64,000 bases of DNA from Bacillota bacterium (GTDB taxonomy: Bacteria > Bacillota > Clostridia > Lachnospirales > Lachnospiraceae). Both the position numbers and the translations under genes were made by a program. The first letter of the stretch is position 1. Each line of letters starts with the position of its first letter. The stretch lies in contig JAEWYQ010000076.1 in the NCBI GenBank assembly GCA_023395555.1, forward strand, positions 1 through 64,000, in the 5' to 3' direction. This document shows positions 25,043 through 33,830 of the stretch, in pieces. Below the pieces are notes generated by a model that searched no databases, was not told the origin of the DNA, and saw only the letters and a program-made list of their open reading frames with translations.

Positions 25043-25984
25043 TTGCGTGCAATATTAGCTACGAATATTATTTTTCCCAATCTGGGGATAGAGCTGGAGA
25101 ATGTAGGATCCGGGTTTGACATCTTTGGGTTTCGTATCACCTTTTATGCCATTGCGATCGCCATCGGAATGCTCTGCGGCTGGCTGCTGGCGGAACGAGT
25201 GGCAAAAGCCACGGGGCAGAATACGGAGATTTACCTGGATTTTGCGTTGGTTGCCATAATTTCTTCTGTAATCGGAGCGCGGTTGTATTATGTGGTCTTT
25301 GCCTTTGAGGAGTTTGAAGACAGACCCTGGTCCATTCTCAACCTGAGAACCGGCGGACTTGCCATCTACGGAGGGATTATAGCAGGCGTGCTGGCGGCAA
25401 TTATTTTTGCAAAGGTGAAGAAATATCCCTTCTGGCTGTTGGCGGATACCGCATGCATCGGATTGGTTACGGGGCAGATAATTGGACGCTGGGGCAATTT
25501 CTTCAACCGGGAGGCCTTTGGCAAATATACCGACGGGTTGCTGGCCATGCAGTTAAATGTGAAGGATGTGTCGAGAATTTATCGGAACACCATGTCACTA
25601 ACGGAGCTGGAGAAGATGTACCGGGGAAAGGAAGAGGTTCTGGAGCGCATCCTGGAAATAAGAAATAAGACGGTTACGGTGGGGGATGCGGTATATATCC
25701 AGGTACATCCAACCTTCCTCTATGAGTCCGTATGGAATCTGGTGCTGCTGATTTTCCTGCTTCTCTATACAAAGCATAAGAAATTCGACGGAGAGATCAT
25801 GCTTCTCTATCTGATTGGCTACGGTGCAGGCCGGGTCTGGGTGGAAGGGCTCCGCACGGACCAGCTGTTCTTTTGGGGAACCTCTTTTGCCGTCTCCCAG
25901 ATATTATCCGCTCTTATTGTGGTTATTTGCCTGGTACTGCTGATTTATAAGAGAAAAAGAGCTAAGGTAAAATACAGGCTGTGA
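25043..25984 (+). CDS. lgt: Prolipoprotein diacylglyceryl transferase
   Basis: A 313-residue integral membrane enzyme that attaches diacylglycerol to the lipobox cysteine of lipoproteins. Several membrane helices are visible, along with the signature GRWGNFFNREAFG at about residues 150-162, and HPTFLYES, GAGRVWVEGLRTDQL near the C-terminus. The start is uncertain: the open frame begins at GTG 25031, but TTG 25043 has a GTGGTGA-type ribosome site and is preferred. A variable insert at about 175-215 (TELEKMYRGKEEV) is typical of clostridial forms. Confidence 0.92.
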   Translation: MRAILATNIIFPNLGIELENVGSGFDIFGFRITFYAIAIAIGMLCGWLLAERVAKATGQNTEIYLDFALVAIISSVIGARLYYVVFAFEEFEDRPWSILNLRTGGLAIYGGIIAGVLAAIIFAKVKKYPFWLLADTACIGLVTGQIIGRWGNFFNREAFGKYTDGLLAMQLNVKDVSRIYRNTMSLTELEKMYRGKEEVLERILEIRNKTVTVGDAVYIQVHPTFLYESVWNLVLLIFLLLYTKHKKFDGEIMLLYLIGYGAGRVWVEGLRTDQLFFWGTSFAVSQILSALIVVICLVLLIYKRKRAKVKYRL

Positions 25985-26035
25985 ATTCAGACGCATTAGG
26001 TCAAAATTCCTATCAGGGTGTATCTTGCCTATATA

Positions 26036-26064
26036 TTGACACATTTTGTTCGATATTCTATAAA
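26036..26064 (+). promoter_or_regulatory. Near-consensus sigma-A promoter upstream of mraZ
   Basis: TTGACA at 26036-26041 and TATAAA at 26059-26064 with a 17-base spacer. The predicted start near 26071 lies only about 25 bases before a strong terminator (26096-26142), so most transcripts would be about 70 bases long. Confidence 0.65.
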
Positions 26065-26095
26065 AATACCATATCTAGTAGAAAGTAATCGAAAT

Positions 26096-26142
26096 AGCCC
26101 GCAAAGGCAGTACTTCTCAGCCTTTGCGGGCTATTTTTTTTT
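26096..26142 (+). terminator. Strong intrinsic terminator between lgt and mraZ
   Basis: Bases 26096-26108 (agcccgcaaaggc) pair perfectly with 26120-26132, followed by nine T (26134-26142). It ends the lgt transcript and any transcript from the promoter at 26036-26064. Confidence 0.92.
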
Positions 26143-26153
26143 GATTTCAGGCT

Positions 26154-26181
26154 TGATTAATTCCCCATTTTAATATAGAAT
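26154..26181 (+). promoter_or_regulatory. Candidate dcw promoter after the terminator
   Basis: TTGATT at 26154-26159 and TAGAAT at 26176-26181 are 16 bases apart. It lies downstream of the terminator and just upstream of the MraZ boxes, which is where an MraZ-controlled promoter is expected. Confidence 0.45.
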
Positions 26182-26191
26182 AAAGCCATAA

Positions 26192-26238
26192 GTGGAGCAA
26201 AGTGGTGGGAAGTGGAGTGAAAACCCACAAAAGTGGGA
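26192..26238 (+). promoter_or_regulatory. Cluster of four MraZ-type boxes
   Basis: GTGGAG at 26192, GTGGTG at 26202 and GTGGAG at 26212 are spaced exactly 10 bases apart. GTGGGA at 26233 lies 21 bases further on, so all four fall on one DNA face. MraZ is known to bind tandem GTGG(A/T)G repeats with 4-5 base gaps upstream of its own gene and to repress the dcw cluster. Confidence 0.8.
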
Positions 26239-26288
26239 CAAGCTCCCCGAAATCACAGAGGCCCCATCTGAAGAGAAGGTGAAGCCGT

Positions 26289-26717
26289 ATGTTCATGGGT
26301 GAATACGATCATTCCATCGATAGCAAGGGAAGGGTCATCATACCGTCGAAGTTCCGGGAGGGGCTGGGAGAAGAGTTTGTCATCACGATGGGTCTGGATG
26401 GCTGCTTATTTGCGTACCCGCAGGAAGAATGGCAGGCTTTCATCAATGAACTTTCGAAATTGCCGGGAACGAAGGAAGCCAGACAGCTTCAAAGATATTT
26501 TATGGCGAAAGCGGCTGCATGTGAAGTCGATAAACAGGGAAGAATACTAGTGCCAGGGAAGCTGCGGGAAAGTGCCGGATTGGATAAAGACATCGTTTTT
26601 GTGGGAGTACTGAATAAGATAGAGATCTGGAGCAGGGAACGCTGGGAGAACAATAACGATTATGATGATGTGGATGCTATCGCGGAGCATATGTCACAGT
26701 ATGGCATCAGCTTCTAG
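26289..26717 (+). CDS. mraZ: Transcriptional regulator MraZ
   Basis: A 142-residue protein with two SpoVT/AbrB-like halves, each containing a DxKGR or DKQGR motif (SIDSKGRVIIPSKFRE and VDKQGRILVPGKLRE). It forms rings that bind the repeated boxes in its own leader. It is the first gene of the division and cell wall cluster and overlaps nothing; rsmH follows after 18 bases. ATG 26289 has a GAGAAGGTG site upstream. Confidence 0.95.
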   Translation: MFMGEYDHSIDSKGRVIIPSKFREGLGEEFVITMGLDGCLFAYPQEEWQAFINELSKLPGTKEARQLQRYFMAKAAACEVDKQGRILVPGKLRESAGLDKDIVFVGVLNKIEIWSRERWENNNDYDDVDAIAEHMSQYGISF

Positions 26718-26735
26718 GCAGGATTGGAGATTATT

Positions 26736-27668
26736 ATGGCATTTGAGCATAAATCGGTGTTGTTGGAAGAAACAATAGAACATTTGAAGATAAAGCCGGA
26801 GGGAATCTATGCGGATGGAACTCTGGGCGGAGGAGGACATTCCTGTGAGATTGCAAAACGGCTGACGACCGGGAGGCTGATCGGAATTGACCAGGACGAA
26901 GCGGCAATTTTGGCCGCAGGGGAACGTCTGGCGCCGTACCGGGACCGGGTAACGGTGGTCAGAAGCAATTACAGTGAGATGAAAGAGGTGCTCCGCGGCC
27001 TTGGGATTGACCGGGCGGACGGGATACTGTTGGATCTGGGAGTATCCTCCTACCAGCTGGATACACCGGAGAGGGGGTTTTCCTATAAGGAGGATGCTCC
27101 TCTGGATATGAGGATGGATACCCGTCAGGAAAAGACGGCAAGGGATATTGTGAATCATTACCCGGAGATGGAGCTGTACCGTATTATCCGGGATTACGGG
27201 GAGGACGGCTTTGCTAAGAATATAGCGAAGCATATCGTACGAATGAGAGGAGAGAAGCCCATCGAGACCACCTTTGAGCTGAATGAAGCGATTAAGGCGG
27301 CCATTCCGATGAAGCTGAGAGTGAACACGGGACACCCTTCAAAGAGAACCTTCCAGGCAATCAGAATTGAACTGAACCGGGAGCTGGAGGTACTTAAGGA
27401 TACTCTGGAGGACATGATCGGGCTGCTGTCACCGGGAGGCAGGTTCTGTATTATCACCTTCCATTCCCTGGAGGACCGGATTGTGAAATCCTGTTTTAAA
27501 ACCAATGAAAATCCCTGCATTTGCCCTCCAAATTTTCCGGTGTGTGTATGCGGAAGGGTTTCTCAGGGAAGAGTAATATCGAGGAAGCCGATTCTTCCTT
27601 CGGCCGAAGAGCTGGAATACAATAAACGCTCAAAAAGTGCAAAGCTCCGGGTGTTTGAACGCAGCTGA
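26736..27668 (+). CDS. rsmH: 16S rRNA m4C1402 methyltransferase
   Basis: A 310-residue SAM-dependent methyltransferase (MraW). Motifs: [10 protein letters not shown] (SAM loop), [21 protein letters not shown], the P-T-F region [15 protein letters not shown], and the C-terminal [13 protein letters not shown] 26736 is chosen over the upstream in-frame TTG 26724, because the GGAGA ribosome site lies between them. Confidence 0.95.
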   Translation: MAFEHKSVLLEETIEHLKIKPEGIYADGTLGGGGHSCEIAKRLTTGRLIGIDQDEAAILAAGERLAPYRDRVTVVRSNYSEMKEVLRGLGIDRADGILLDLGVSSYQLDTPERGFSYKEDAPLDMRMDTRQEKTARDIVNHYPEMELYRIIRDYGEDGFAKNIAKHIVRMRGEKPIETTFELNEAIKAAIPMKLRVNTGHPSKRTFQAIRIELNRELEVLKDTLEDMIGLLSPGGRFCIITFHSLEDRIVKSCFKTNENPCICPPNFPVCVCGRVSQGRVISRKPILPSAEELEYNKRSKSAKLRVFERS

Positions 27669-27862
27669 GGGACGGCTTGTATTAACGGGAAGGAAGCCGG
27701 ATGGAATGCCGCCGGCGGAATCGGGCCAGGAAATGGGACAGGCATAATAATGAAAACGATATGGTTCGGCTTGTGGCAGAGAGGAAGACACGGTGTTCCC
27801 TCACACAGGATGGGATATATGACTGATTTTCATATGGTGAGAGAGAGAAAGGGGTTTCTGGC

Positions 27863-28342
27863 ATGGAGGCGAATAAGAAACGATATCAATATGAGAATAC
27901 GAGAGCGGTTTATGTGGATGGGAGTACGGCGCGGAGACTGAATCCGGCTCCGGATATCCGCAGGGAGGAAGAGCGCCAGGCTCCTTCCAGAAGGAAACGG
28001 GTGCATCATCAGCCGAAAGCATTTTCGGGGGTGAACTTTGCTTCCCTGCTGGTTCTGACCTGTGCGATTATTGTTACGGTCTATGTCTGTGTGGATTATC
28101 TGATGCTTCAGACCCAGGTGAGCCAGATGGAGAAAAATATCATTAAGGTGGAGCAGGAGATTAAGAATCTGTCCGATGAGAATGCCGCGGCATTTGAAGC
28201 AATTGATTCTGCGGTGGATCTGGAATATGTCTACAAGGTTGCGGTGGAAAAGCTGGGAATGGTTTATCCCAATAATAATGAGATCATAACCTATAAAAGT
28301 GGTTTTAATAACTATGTAAGACAATATGAGGATATTCCCTGA
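27863..28342 (+). CDS. ftsL: Cell division protein FtsL-like
   Basis: A 159-residue single-pass membrane protein. A long basic, Arg-rich cytoplasmic N-terminus (about 1-55) is followed by one membrane helix at about 57-77 (LLVLTCAIIVTVYVCVDYL) and an outer coiled coil (QVSQMEKNIIKVEQEIKNL). It ends with a short conserved region, LGMVYPNNNEII, typical of FtsL/DivIC proteins. It would scaffold the septal synthase with DivIB and DivIC. The 194 bases before it show no gene beyond out-of-frame noise. It lies between rsmH and the septal PBP, as expected. Confidence 0.82.
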   Translation: MEANKKRYQYENTRAVYVDGSTARRLNPAPDIRREEERQAPSRRKRVHHQPKAFSGVNFASLLVLTCAIIVTVYVCVDYLMLQTQVSQMEKNIIKVEQEIKNLSDENAAAFEAIDSAVDLEYVYKVAVEKLGMVYPNNNEIITYKSGFNNYVRQYEDIP

Positions 28343-28370
28343 AGGGTGATCGGATGAGGATCCCAAACGG

Positions 28371-30704
28371 ATGTTGCACACGGGAATGATGAGGTATGCT
28401 GCAATGGAAAGAGCACAGGATAAAACAATTAAAAAATTTAATTCACGAATGCAAGCAAAACTATTGCTTGTATTTTGTGTTATTACTCTCCTGTTATTTG
28501 GGCTGATGGGACGGATGGTCTATATCATGCAGACCAGAGGTGACCAGTACACTAAATCTGTATTGTCAAAACAAACTTATGTAAGCAAGGTGCTTCCTTA
28601 CAAGAGAGGGGATATCACCGACCGGAACGGGACGGTGCTGGCCAGAAGCGAACTCCAGTACCGGCTGATTCTGAATCCCCGGCTGCTGCTGGAGGATAAG
28701 CAGGAGTGTATCGATGTGACACAGCTGGCCTTGCAGGAGGGCTTCGCTGTTACCCAGGAGGAATTTAATAAAATACTGGAGGAAAAAGCTGATAAACAGT
28801 ATGTGATTGTGCGCAAGAAGCTTAAGCATGAGGATGTGAAAAGCTTTGAAGCAAAGGTTGAGGCGCATAACAAAGTAAAAGGGAATAAAGCCATTTCCGG
28901 TGTGACCTTCGAGGAGGAATATGTGCGAAGTTATCCCTATGGTGCTCTGGCCTGTGATATTCTGGGATTTACCTCGGCGGATGATACGGGCTATTGGGGG
29001 ATTGAAGAATACTATAACCGGGAATTGAATGGAACCAACGGAAGAGAATACGGGTATTATGATGCGGATCTGAATATAGAGCGGATTATTAAGAAGGCGG
29101 TTAATGGCAATACGGTAATCAGTACCATTGATGCCAATGCCCAGCGGATTATACAGAAGCATATTACCCAGTTCAACAAGGATTTCGGCAGTCTGAGTAT
29201 CGGCGTGCTGATTATGGATCCCAATAACGGAGAAATTATTGCAATGGCTTCGAATCAGGAGTATGATCTGAATAATCCCAGAAGCCTGGAAGGCATTCTG
29301 TCGGAAACGGAGCTGGCCGGCATGTCCGAGGAAGAGAAGACTGAGGCTCTGAATGCCATGTGGAAGAATGATGTTATTACCAGCGGCTTTGAACCAGGTT
29401 CTACCTTTAAGCCGATTACCATTGCCGCGGGAATGGAAGAGGGGACCTTGTCCGAGGATGATCACTTCCTTTGTGACGGGTCGGAGAATATTCTTGGAGT
29501 TCCCATTGCCTGCAGCAACAAGCGCGGGCATGGCGATCTCAATCTGACCCAGACCTTGATGAAGTCCTGCAACGATGCCCTGATGCAGATTGTTGACAGG
29601 GAGGGGAGGGACATCTTCTACCGTTATCAGAACAGCTTTGGCTTTGGGAGAAAGACGGGTATTGATCTTCCGGGAGAAGGAACCGGCATTACTATGACGA
29701 AGGATGCCCTTAATCCGGTGGAGCTGGCAACCAGCAGCTTCGGCCAGGGATTTACTGTTACCATGATGCAGCTGGCGGCGGCCTATTCCTCTCTTGTAAA
29801 CGGCGGATATTATTACCAACCCCATATTGTTAAGAAGATTGTGAATGCCAGCGGTGCAACCGTGAAGGAGACAGACAAGCTTCTGGTACGTCAGACGGTA
29901 TCGGAGAAAACCTCTGATTTTATACAAAACGCAATGTATCTGACGGTGGAAGAAGGAACCGCACAAGGTGCCAAGGTAGAAGGCTATGCCGTAGGAGGCA
30001 AGACCGGTACAGCCCAGAAGCTTCCCCGTGCCGCCAAGACCTATGTAGTATCCTTTGTAGGCGCAGTTCCTGCCATTAATCCTGAAATGGTTATCTATGT
30101 GATGATTGATGAACCCCAGAATGTGGAGAAACAGGCGGACAGCTCTATTGCCACAACCTTTGCCAGCAGAATCATGAAGGAATTGCTGCCGGCACTGGGC
30201 ATTTATCCGGATGGTGAGATTGATTATCTGCTCCCGTCAGAAGAAAATACAGGTGAAAATGCGGGACAGGGCAGTTCTCAGGGAGAGATTTCCCAAGGGA
30301 ATACATCGGGAGAAGGCAATTCCCAGGGAGGCAGCTCTCAGGGAGGCAATTCCCAGGGAAATACGTCAGGAGAAGGCGGTTCTCAGGGAAGTAATTCTCA
30401 AGGAAATGGAAATACATCAGGAGAGAGCAGCTCCCAGGGAAGCGATTCCCCGGGGAATACATCGGGGGAAAACAACTCCCAGGGAGATAATTCAGGCGAG
30501 GGTACTCCTCAGGGGAATGCTTCCCCGGACGATGGAGCTTCCGGAACAGAGCCGTCGGATAATTCGGGAGAAGGACTGCCTTCAGAGGATGAGACCGGCC
30601 TTTCGGAGGAAGAAGGAGAAGGAATTCCTGCAGAGGGAGGTACTCCGGGTGAGGATGAAATCCCTTATGAGGATGAGTTCAATGCGGATGCTTTGAGCGA
30701 TTAA
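28371..30704 (+). CDS. pbpB: Class B penicillin-binding protein, septal type, with a low-complexity tail
   Basis: A 777-residue septal peptidoglycan transpeptidase of the FtsI/PBP2B type. A membrane helix at about 27-47, a dimerisation domain, then the transpeptidase domain with SxxK in PGSTFKPI, SxN in KSCNDAL and KTG in GGKTGTAQ. From about residue 625 to the end there are about 150 residues of Ser/Gly/Gln/Asn repeats (SQG, NTSGE) turning acidic at the C-terminus. PASTA domains seen in Bacillus PBP2B are absent. The start is uncertain: ATG 28371, 28386 and 28404 are possible, and none has a strong ribosome site. Confidence 0.9.
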   Translation: MLHTGMMRYAAMERAQDKTIKKFNSRMQAKLLLVFCVITLLLFGLMGRMVYIMQTRGDQYTKSVLSKQTYVSKVLPYKRGDITDRNGTVLARSELQYRLILNPRLLLEDKQECIDVTQLALQEGFAVTQEEFNKILEEKADKQYVIVRKKLKHEDVKSFEAKVEAHNKVKGNKAISGVTFEEEYVRSYPYGALACDILGFTSADDTGYWGIEEYYNRELNGTNGREYGYYDADLNIERIIKKAVNGNTVISTIDANAQRIIQKHITQFNKDFGSLSIGVLIMDPNNGEIIAMASNQEYDLNNPRSLEGILSETELAGMSEEEKTEALNAMWKNDVITSGFEPGSTFKPITIAAGMEEGTLSEDDHFLCDGSENILGVPIACSNKRGHGDLNLTQTLMKSCNDALMQIVDREGRDIFYRYQNSFGFGRKTGIDLPGEGTGITMTKDALNPVELATSSFGQGFTVTMMQLAAAYSSLVNGGYYYQPHIVKKIVNASGATVKETDKLLVRQTVSEKTSDFIQNAMYLTVEEGTAQGAKVEGYAVGGKTGTAQKLPRAAKTYVVSFVGAVPAINPEMVIYVMIDEPQNVEKQADSSIATTFASRIMKELLPALGIYPDGEIDYLLPSEENTGENAGQGSSQGEISQGNTSGEGNSQGGSSQGGNSQGNTSGEGGSQGSNSQGNGNTSGESSSQGSDSPGNTSGENNSQGDNSGEGTPQGNASPDDGASGTEPSDNSGEGLPSEDETGLSEEEGEGIPAEGGTPGEDEIPYEDEFNADALSD

Positions 30705-30810
30705 TACAGGTTATGGCCTCCTTTATCGGAATTGTTGAATAAACACAACTTGTTTGTAATAAAATGAAACGATAAGATATAAAGGTGATACCTTTCAAGG
30801 GTATGGGTAT

Positions 30811-32760
30811 ATGGCTAAAAACAGAACCTATCACAGAAGAAACGTATTGGTGGTGGTTACCGTTGTATTTCTCGCCGCCCTCATACTGGTTGGCCGGCTG
30901 GGATATCTGATGATAATGAAATCGGAGGATTATGCCGCCAGGGCAAAGGAGCTCCATGAACGGGAGCGGGCCATCAAGGCAGCGAGAGGAATTATCTACG
31001 ATGCCAACGGGAAAGCAATTGCTACGAATAAGCCGGTTTGTACCATATCAGTAATTCATGCCCAGATAACCGATCCGGAGCGGGTAATTACCCTTCTGTC
31101 CGCGGAATTGGGGTTAAGTGAAGAAAAAGTAAGAAAAAGAGTGGAGAAACGCTCCTCCATCGAAAGGATTAAATCCAATGTAGATAAGTCAATTGCAGAT
31201 AAAATCAGAGAATACGATTTGGACGGGGTCATGGTGGATGAGGATTACAAGAGATATTATCCCTATGATTCCCTTGCCTCCAAGGTAATCGGCTTTACCG
31301 GAAGTGACAATCAGGGCATCATCGGCCTGGAGGTAAAATACGATGAAATCCTCAAAGGGATTGACGGAACCATACTCACTCTCACAACGGCTTATGGCGT
31401 GGAGATAGAGAATGCCGCCGAGGACCGGATCGAGCCTCAGCCCGGCAATGATCTGTATATCAGTCTGGATATGAACATCCAGCAGTATGCCCAGCAGGCC
31501 GCCCTGAAGGTAATGGAGGCAAAGCAGGCCTCCAATGTGAAGCTGATCGTGATGAATCCCCAGAACGGTGAGCTGATGGCTATGGTAAATGTGCCGGAAT
31601 TCAATCTGAATGATCCTTACACCCTTATTCAGGAGATCGCCGAGGATTACCAGGGGCAGGTGCTGACCGACCAGAAGAAAAATGATTTGCTGAACGGGAT
31701 GTGGCGGAATGCCTGTATCAGCGATACCTACGAACCGGGTTCCTCCTTCAAGATCATAACAGCCACCGCCGCGCTGGAGGAGCATGTGGTTAAGCTGACG
31801 GACCGGTTCTACTGTCCCGGCTACAAGAAAGTGGAGGATCGGATCATCCGCTGCCACAAGGCAGGGGGGCACGGAAGCCAGGATTTTGTGGAGGGAATAA
31901 AGAATTCCTGCAACCCTGTGTTCATGGAAATCGGAGCCAGGGTGGGTGTGGAAAAGATGTATGAGTATTTTAAGAAGCTGGGATTATTCCAGAAGACCGG
32001 GGTGGATCTGCCGGGAGAGGCTAACTCGATTATGCATAAACCCGACAAGGTAGGCGTGGTAGAGCTGGCAACCGTATCCTTCGGCCAGTCTTTCCAGATT
32101 ACCCCGCTGCAATTAATGGTAGCAACCAGTGCCGTGGTAAACGGAGGCACCCTTGTCACTCCCCATCTGGGAGTGGAAGTCCGGTCATCGGACGGCAGCA
32201 GGATATGGGAGCTGGATTACAAGACCAGCACACAGGCCGTATCAAAGGAGACCTCTGAGACCATGAAGGAGCTGCTGGAAGCGGTGGTTTCAGACGGAAC
32301 AGGAAAGCGGGCCTATCTTCCGGGCTTTCGGATCGGAGGAAAGACGGCAACCTCGGAGAAGCTGCCCAGAAGCAGCAATCAATACATCTCCTCCTTCATA
32401 GGCTTTGCCCCTGCCGACAATCCCCAGGTAATCGCCATGGTATTGATTGAAGATCCGGTAGGAATTTATTACGGCGGCACTATCGCGGCACCGGTCATCG
32501 CATCCCTGTTTGACAATATACTCCCCTATCTGGGTATTGAGGAAAGATATTCGGAAGCGGAGATTGCCAAATACAATATCGGCACCTTCGAGATGCCGGA
32601 TTTCTTAGGAAAGTCAAAGAAGGAAGTAAAAGATATGCTGAAGATCTATGATTTCGGAGAGCTGTATTCCCTGGGCGAAGGGGAGACGGTAACAGAGCAG
32701 TTCCCGCTGTCAGGGGAAACGGTAAATAAAGACAGTGATCTAATCTTATATTTTGAATAA
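30811..32760 (+). CDS. spoVD: Stage V sporulation protein D, class B PBP with one PASTA domain
   Basis: A 649-residue class B penicillin-binding protein. N-terminal membrane helix (VVVTVVFLAALILVGRLGY), dimerisation domain, transpeptidase domain with SxxK in PGSSFKII and SxN in NSCNPVF, and a single C-terminal PASTA domain (about 590-649). SpoVD is needed for spore cortex synthesis and works with SpoVE. The third motif reads GGKTATSE, with Ala where the usual KTG has Gly. The layout with one PASTA domain, directly after another class B PBP and before mraY, supports spoVD over ftsI. No clear sigma-E promoter was found in the 106-base gap. Confidence 0.88.
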   Translation: MAKNRTYHRRNVLVVVTVVFLAALILVGRLGYLMIMKSEDYAARAKELHERERAIKAARGIIYDANGKAIATNKPVCTISVIHAQITDPERVITLLSAELGLSEEKVRKRVEKRSSIERIKSNVDKSIADKIREYDLDGVMVDEDYKRYYPYDSLASKVIGFTGSDNQGIIGLEVKYDEILKGIDGTILTLTTAYGVEIENAAEDRIEPQPGNDLYISLDMNIQQYAQQAALKVMEAKQASNVKLIVMNPQNGELMAMVNVPEFNLNDPYTLIQEIAEDYQGQVLTDQKKNDLLNGMWRNACISDTYEPGSSFKIITATAALEEHVVKLTDRFYCPGYKKVEDRIIRCHKAGGHGSQDFVEGIKNSCNPVFMEIGARVGVEKMYEYFKKLGLFQKTGVDLPGEANSIMHKPDKVGVVELATVSFGQSFQITPLQLMVATSAVVNGGTLVTPHLGVEVRSSDGSRIWELDYKTSTQAVSKETSETMKELLEAVVSDGTGKRAYLPGFRIGGKTATSEKLPRSSNQYISSFIGFAPADNPQVIAMVLIEDPVGIYYGGTIAAPVIASLFDNILPYLGIEERYSEAEIAKYNIGTFEMPDFLGKSKKEVKDMLKIYDFGELYSLGEGETVTEQFPLSGETVNKDSDLILYFE

Positions 32761-32835
32761 ATACCAATGAATGATGCCAATTACTGGCGGATGGGATCAA
32801 AGGAAGACGCAGCCCATCTAAGAATGGAGGACACT

Positions 32836-33804
32836 ATGAATTTTTCTGAATTTAAAGTAATATTACCCGTAATCATCTCCTTCGGTGTATGTGCAATACT
32901 CTGCCCGCTGCTGATTCCCTTTTTGAAAAAGCTGAAATTCGGACAGTATATCCGGGAGGAAGGACCCAAATCACATCAGAAAAAATCCGGTACTCCAACC
33001 ATGGGCGGAATTGTTATCGTACTCAGTATAGCAATCACCTGTTTATTATATATCAAGGATTATAAGGAGATCGTTCCGGTTTTATTTGTGACCATCGGTT
33101 TCGGTATCATTGGTTTTATGGATGATTATCTCAAGGTGGTCATGAAGAGGAATATGGGACTTCGGGCATGGCAGAAGCTGGTGGGGCAGATCCTGGTAAC
33201 TGCGGTGTTTGGGTTTTATCTTGACCGCTATACAGAGATCGGAACACAGATGCTAATTCCCTTTTCCGGAGGAAAGTATCTGGATATCTCCTATTTGTTC
33301 GTCCCCTTCTTTCTAATCGTTGTTCTCGGAACGGTGAACGGCTCCAATTTTACAGATGGGCTGGACGGACTGGAATCCAGTGTCACCGTCCTGATTGCCA
33401 CCTTCTTTACGGTGGTTGCCATCGGATTGCAGAGCAATCTGTCTCCCATCACCGGCGCGGTAGCAGGAAGCCTGATGGCCTTCTTATTATATAATGTGTA
33501 TCCCGCCAAGGTCTTCATGGGGGATACCGGCTCCCTGGCTCTGGGTGGCTTTGTGGCTGCGACGGCCTTCATGCTGCAGATGCCTTTGTTTATTATTTTA
33601 GTTGCTTTTATTTACCTGATGGAGATTATATCGGTAATCCTCCAGGTGGGTTATTTTAAATTAACCGGAGGCAGGCGTATCTTTAAAATGGCGCCCATCC
33701 ACCATCATTTTGAATTAATGGGCTGGTCGGAGACCAGGGTAGTGGCGGTGTTTTCAATTATTACAGCGATTCTCTGTCTCATTGCACTCATGGGCATCAG
33801 CTAG
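32836..33804 (+). CDS. mraY: Phospho-N-acetylmuramoyl-pentapeptide transferase
   Basis: A 322-residue polytopic membrane enzyme that makes lipid I from UDP-MurNAc-pentapeptide and undecaprenyl phosphate. Motifs: GPKSHQKKSGTPTMGG, FMDDYLK, NGSNFTDGLDGL, VFMGDTGSLALGG and MAPIHHHFE. ATG 32836 is chosen since GGAGG at 32826-32830 sits right before it. The open frame extends 23 codons upstream without a good start. murD follows after 26 bases. Confidence 0.95.
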   Translation: MNFSEFKVILPVIISFGVCAILCPLLIPFLKKLKFGQYIREEGPKSHQKKSGTPTMGGIVIVLSIAITCLLYIKDYKEIVPVLFVTIGFGIIGFMDDYLKVVMKRNMGLRAWQKLVGQILVTAVFGFYLDRYTEIGTQMLIPFSGGKYLDISYLFVPFFLIVVLGTVNGSNFTDGLDGLESSVTVLIATFFTVVAIGLQSNLSPITGAVAGSLMAFLLYNVYPAKVFMGDTGSLALGGFVAATAFMLQMPLFIILVAFIYLMEIISVILQVGYFKLTGGRRIFKMAPIHHHFELMGWSETRVVAVFSIITAILCLIALMGIS

Positions 33805-33830
33805 ACACAGAAGAAAGGCAAGGATATTTT

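Noticed and set aside
27750..27941. Short forward frame overlapping ftsL
   Set aside because: It is out of frame with ftsL, rich in Arg/Trp/Met without any known motif and has no good ribosome site.
30280..30500. Repeated short units that might suggest a CRISPR or satellite array
   Set aside because: The repeats keep the reading frame and encode SQG and NTSGE units of the PBP tail. There are no constant-length spacers.
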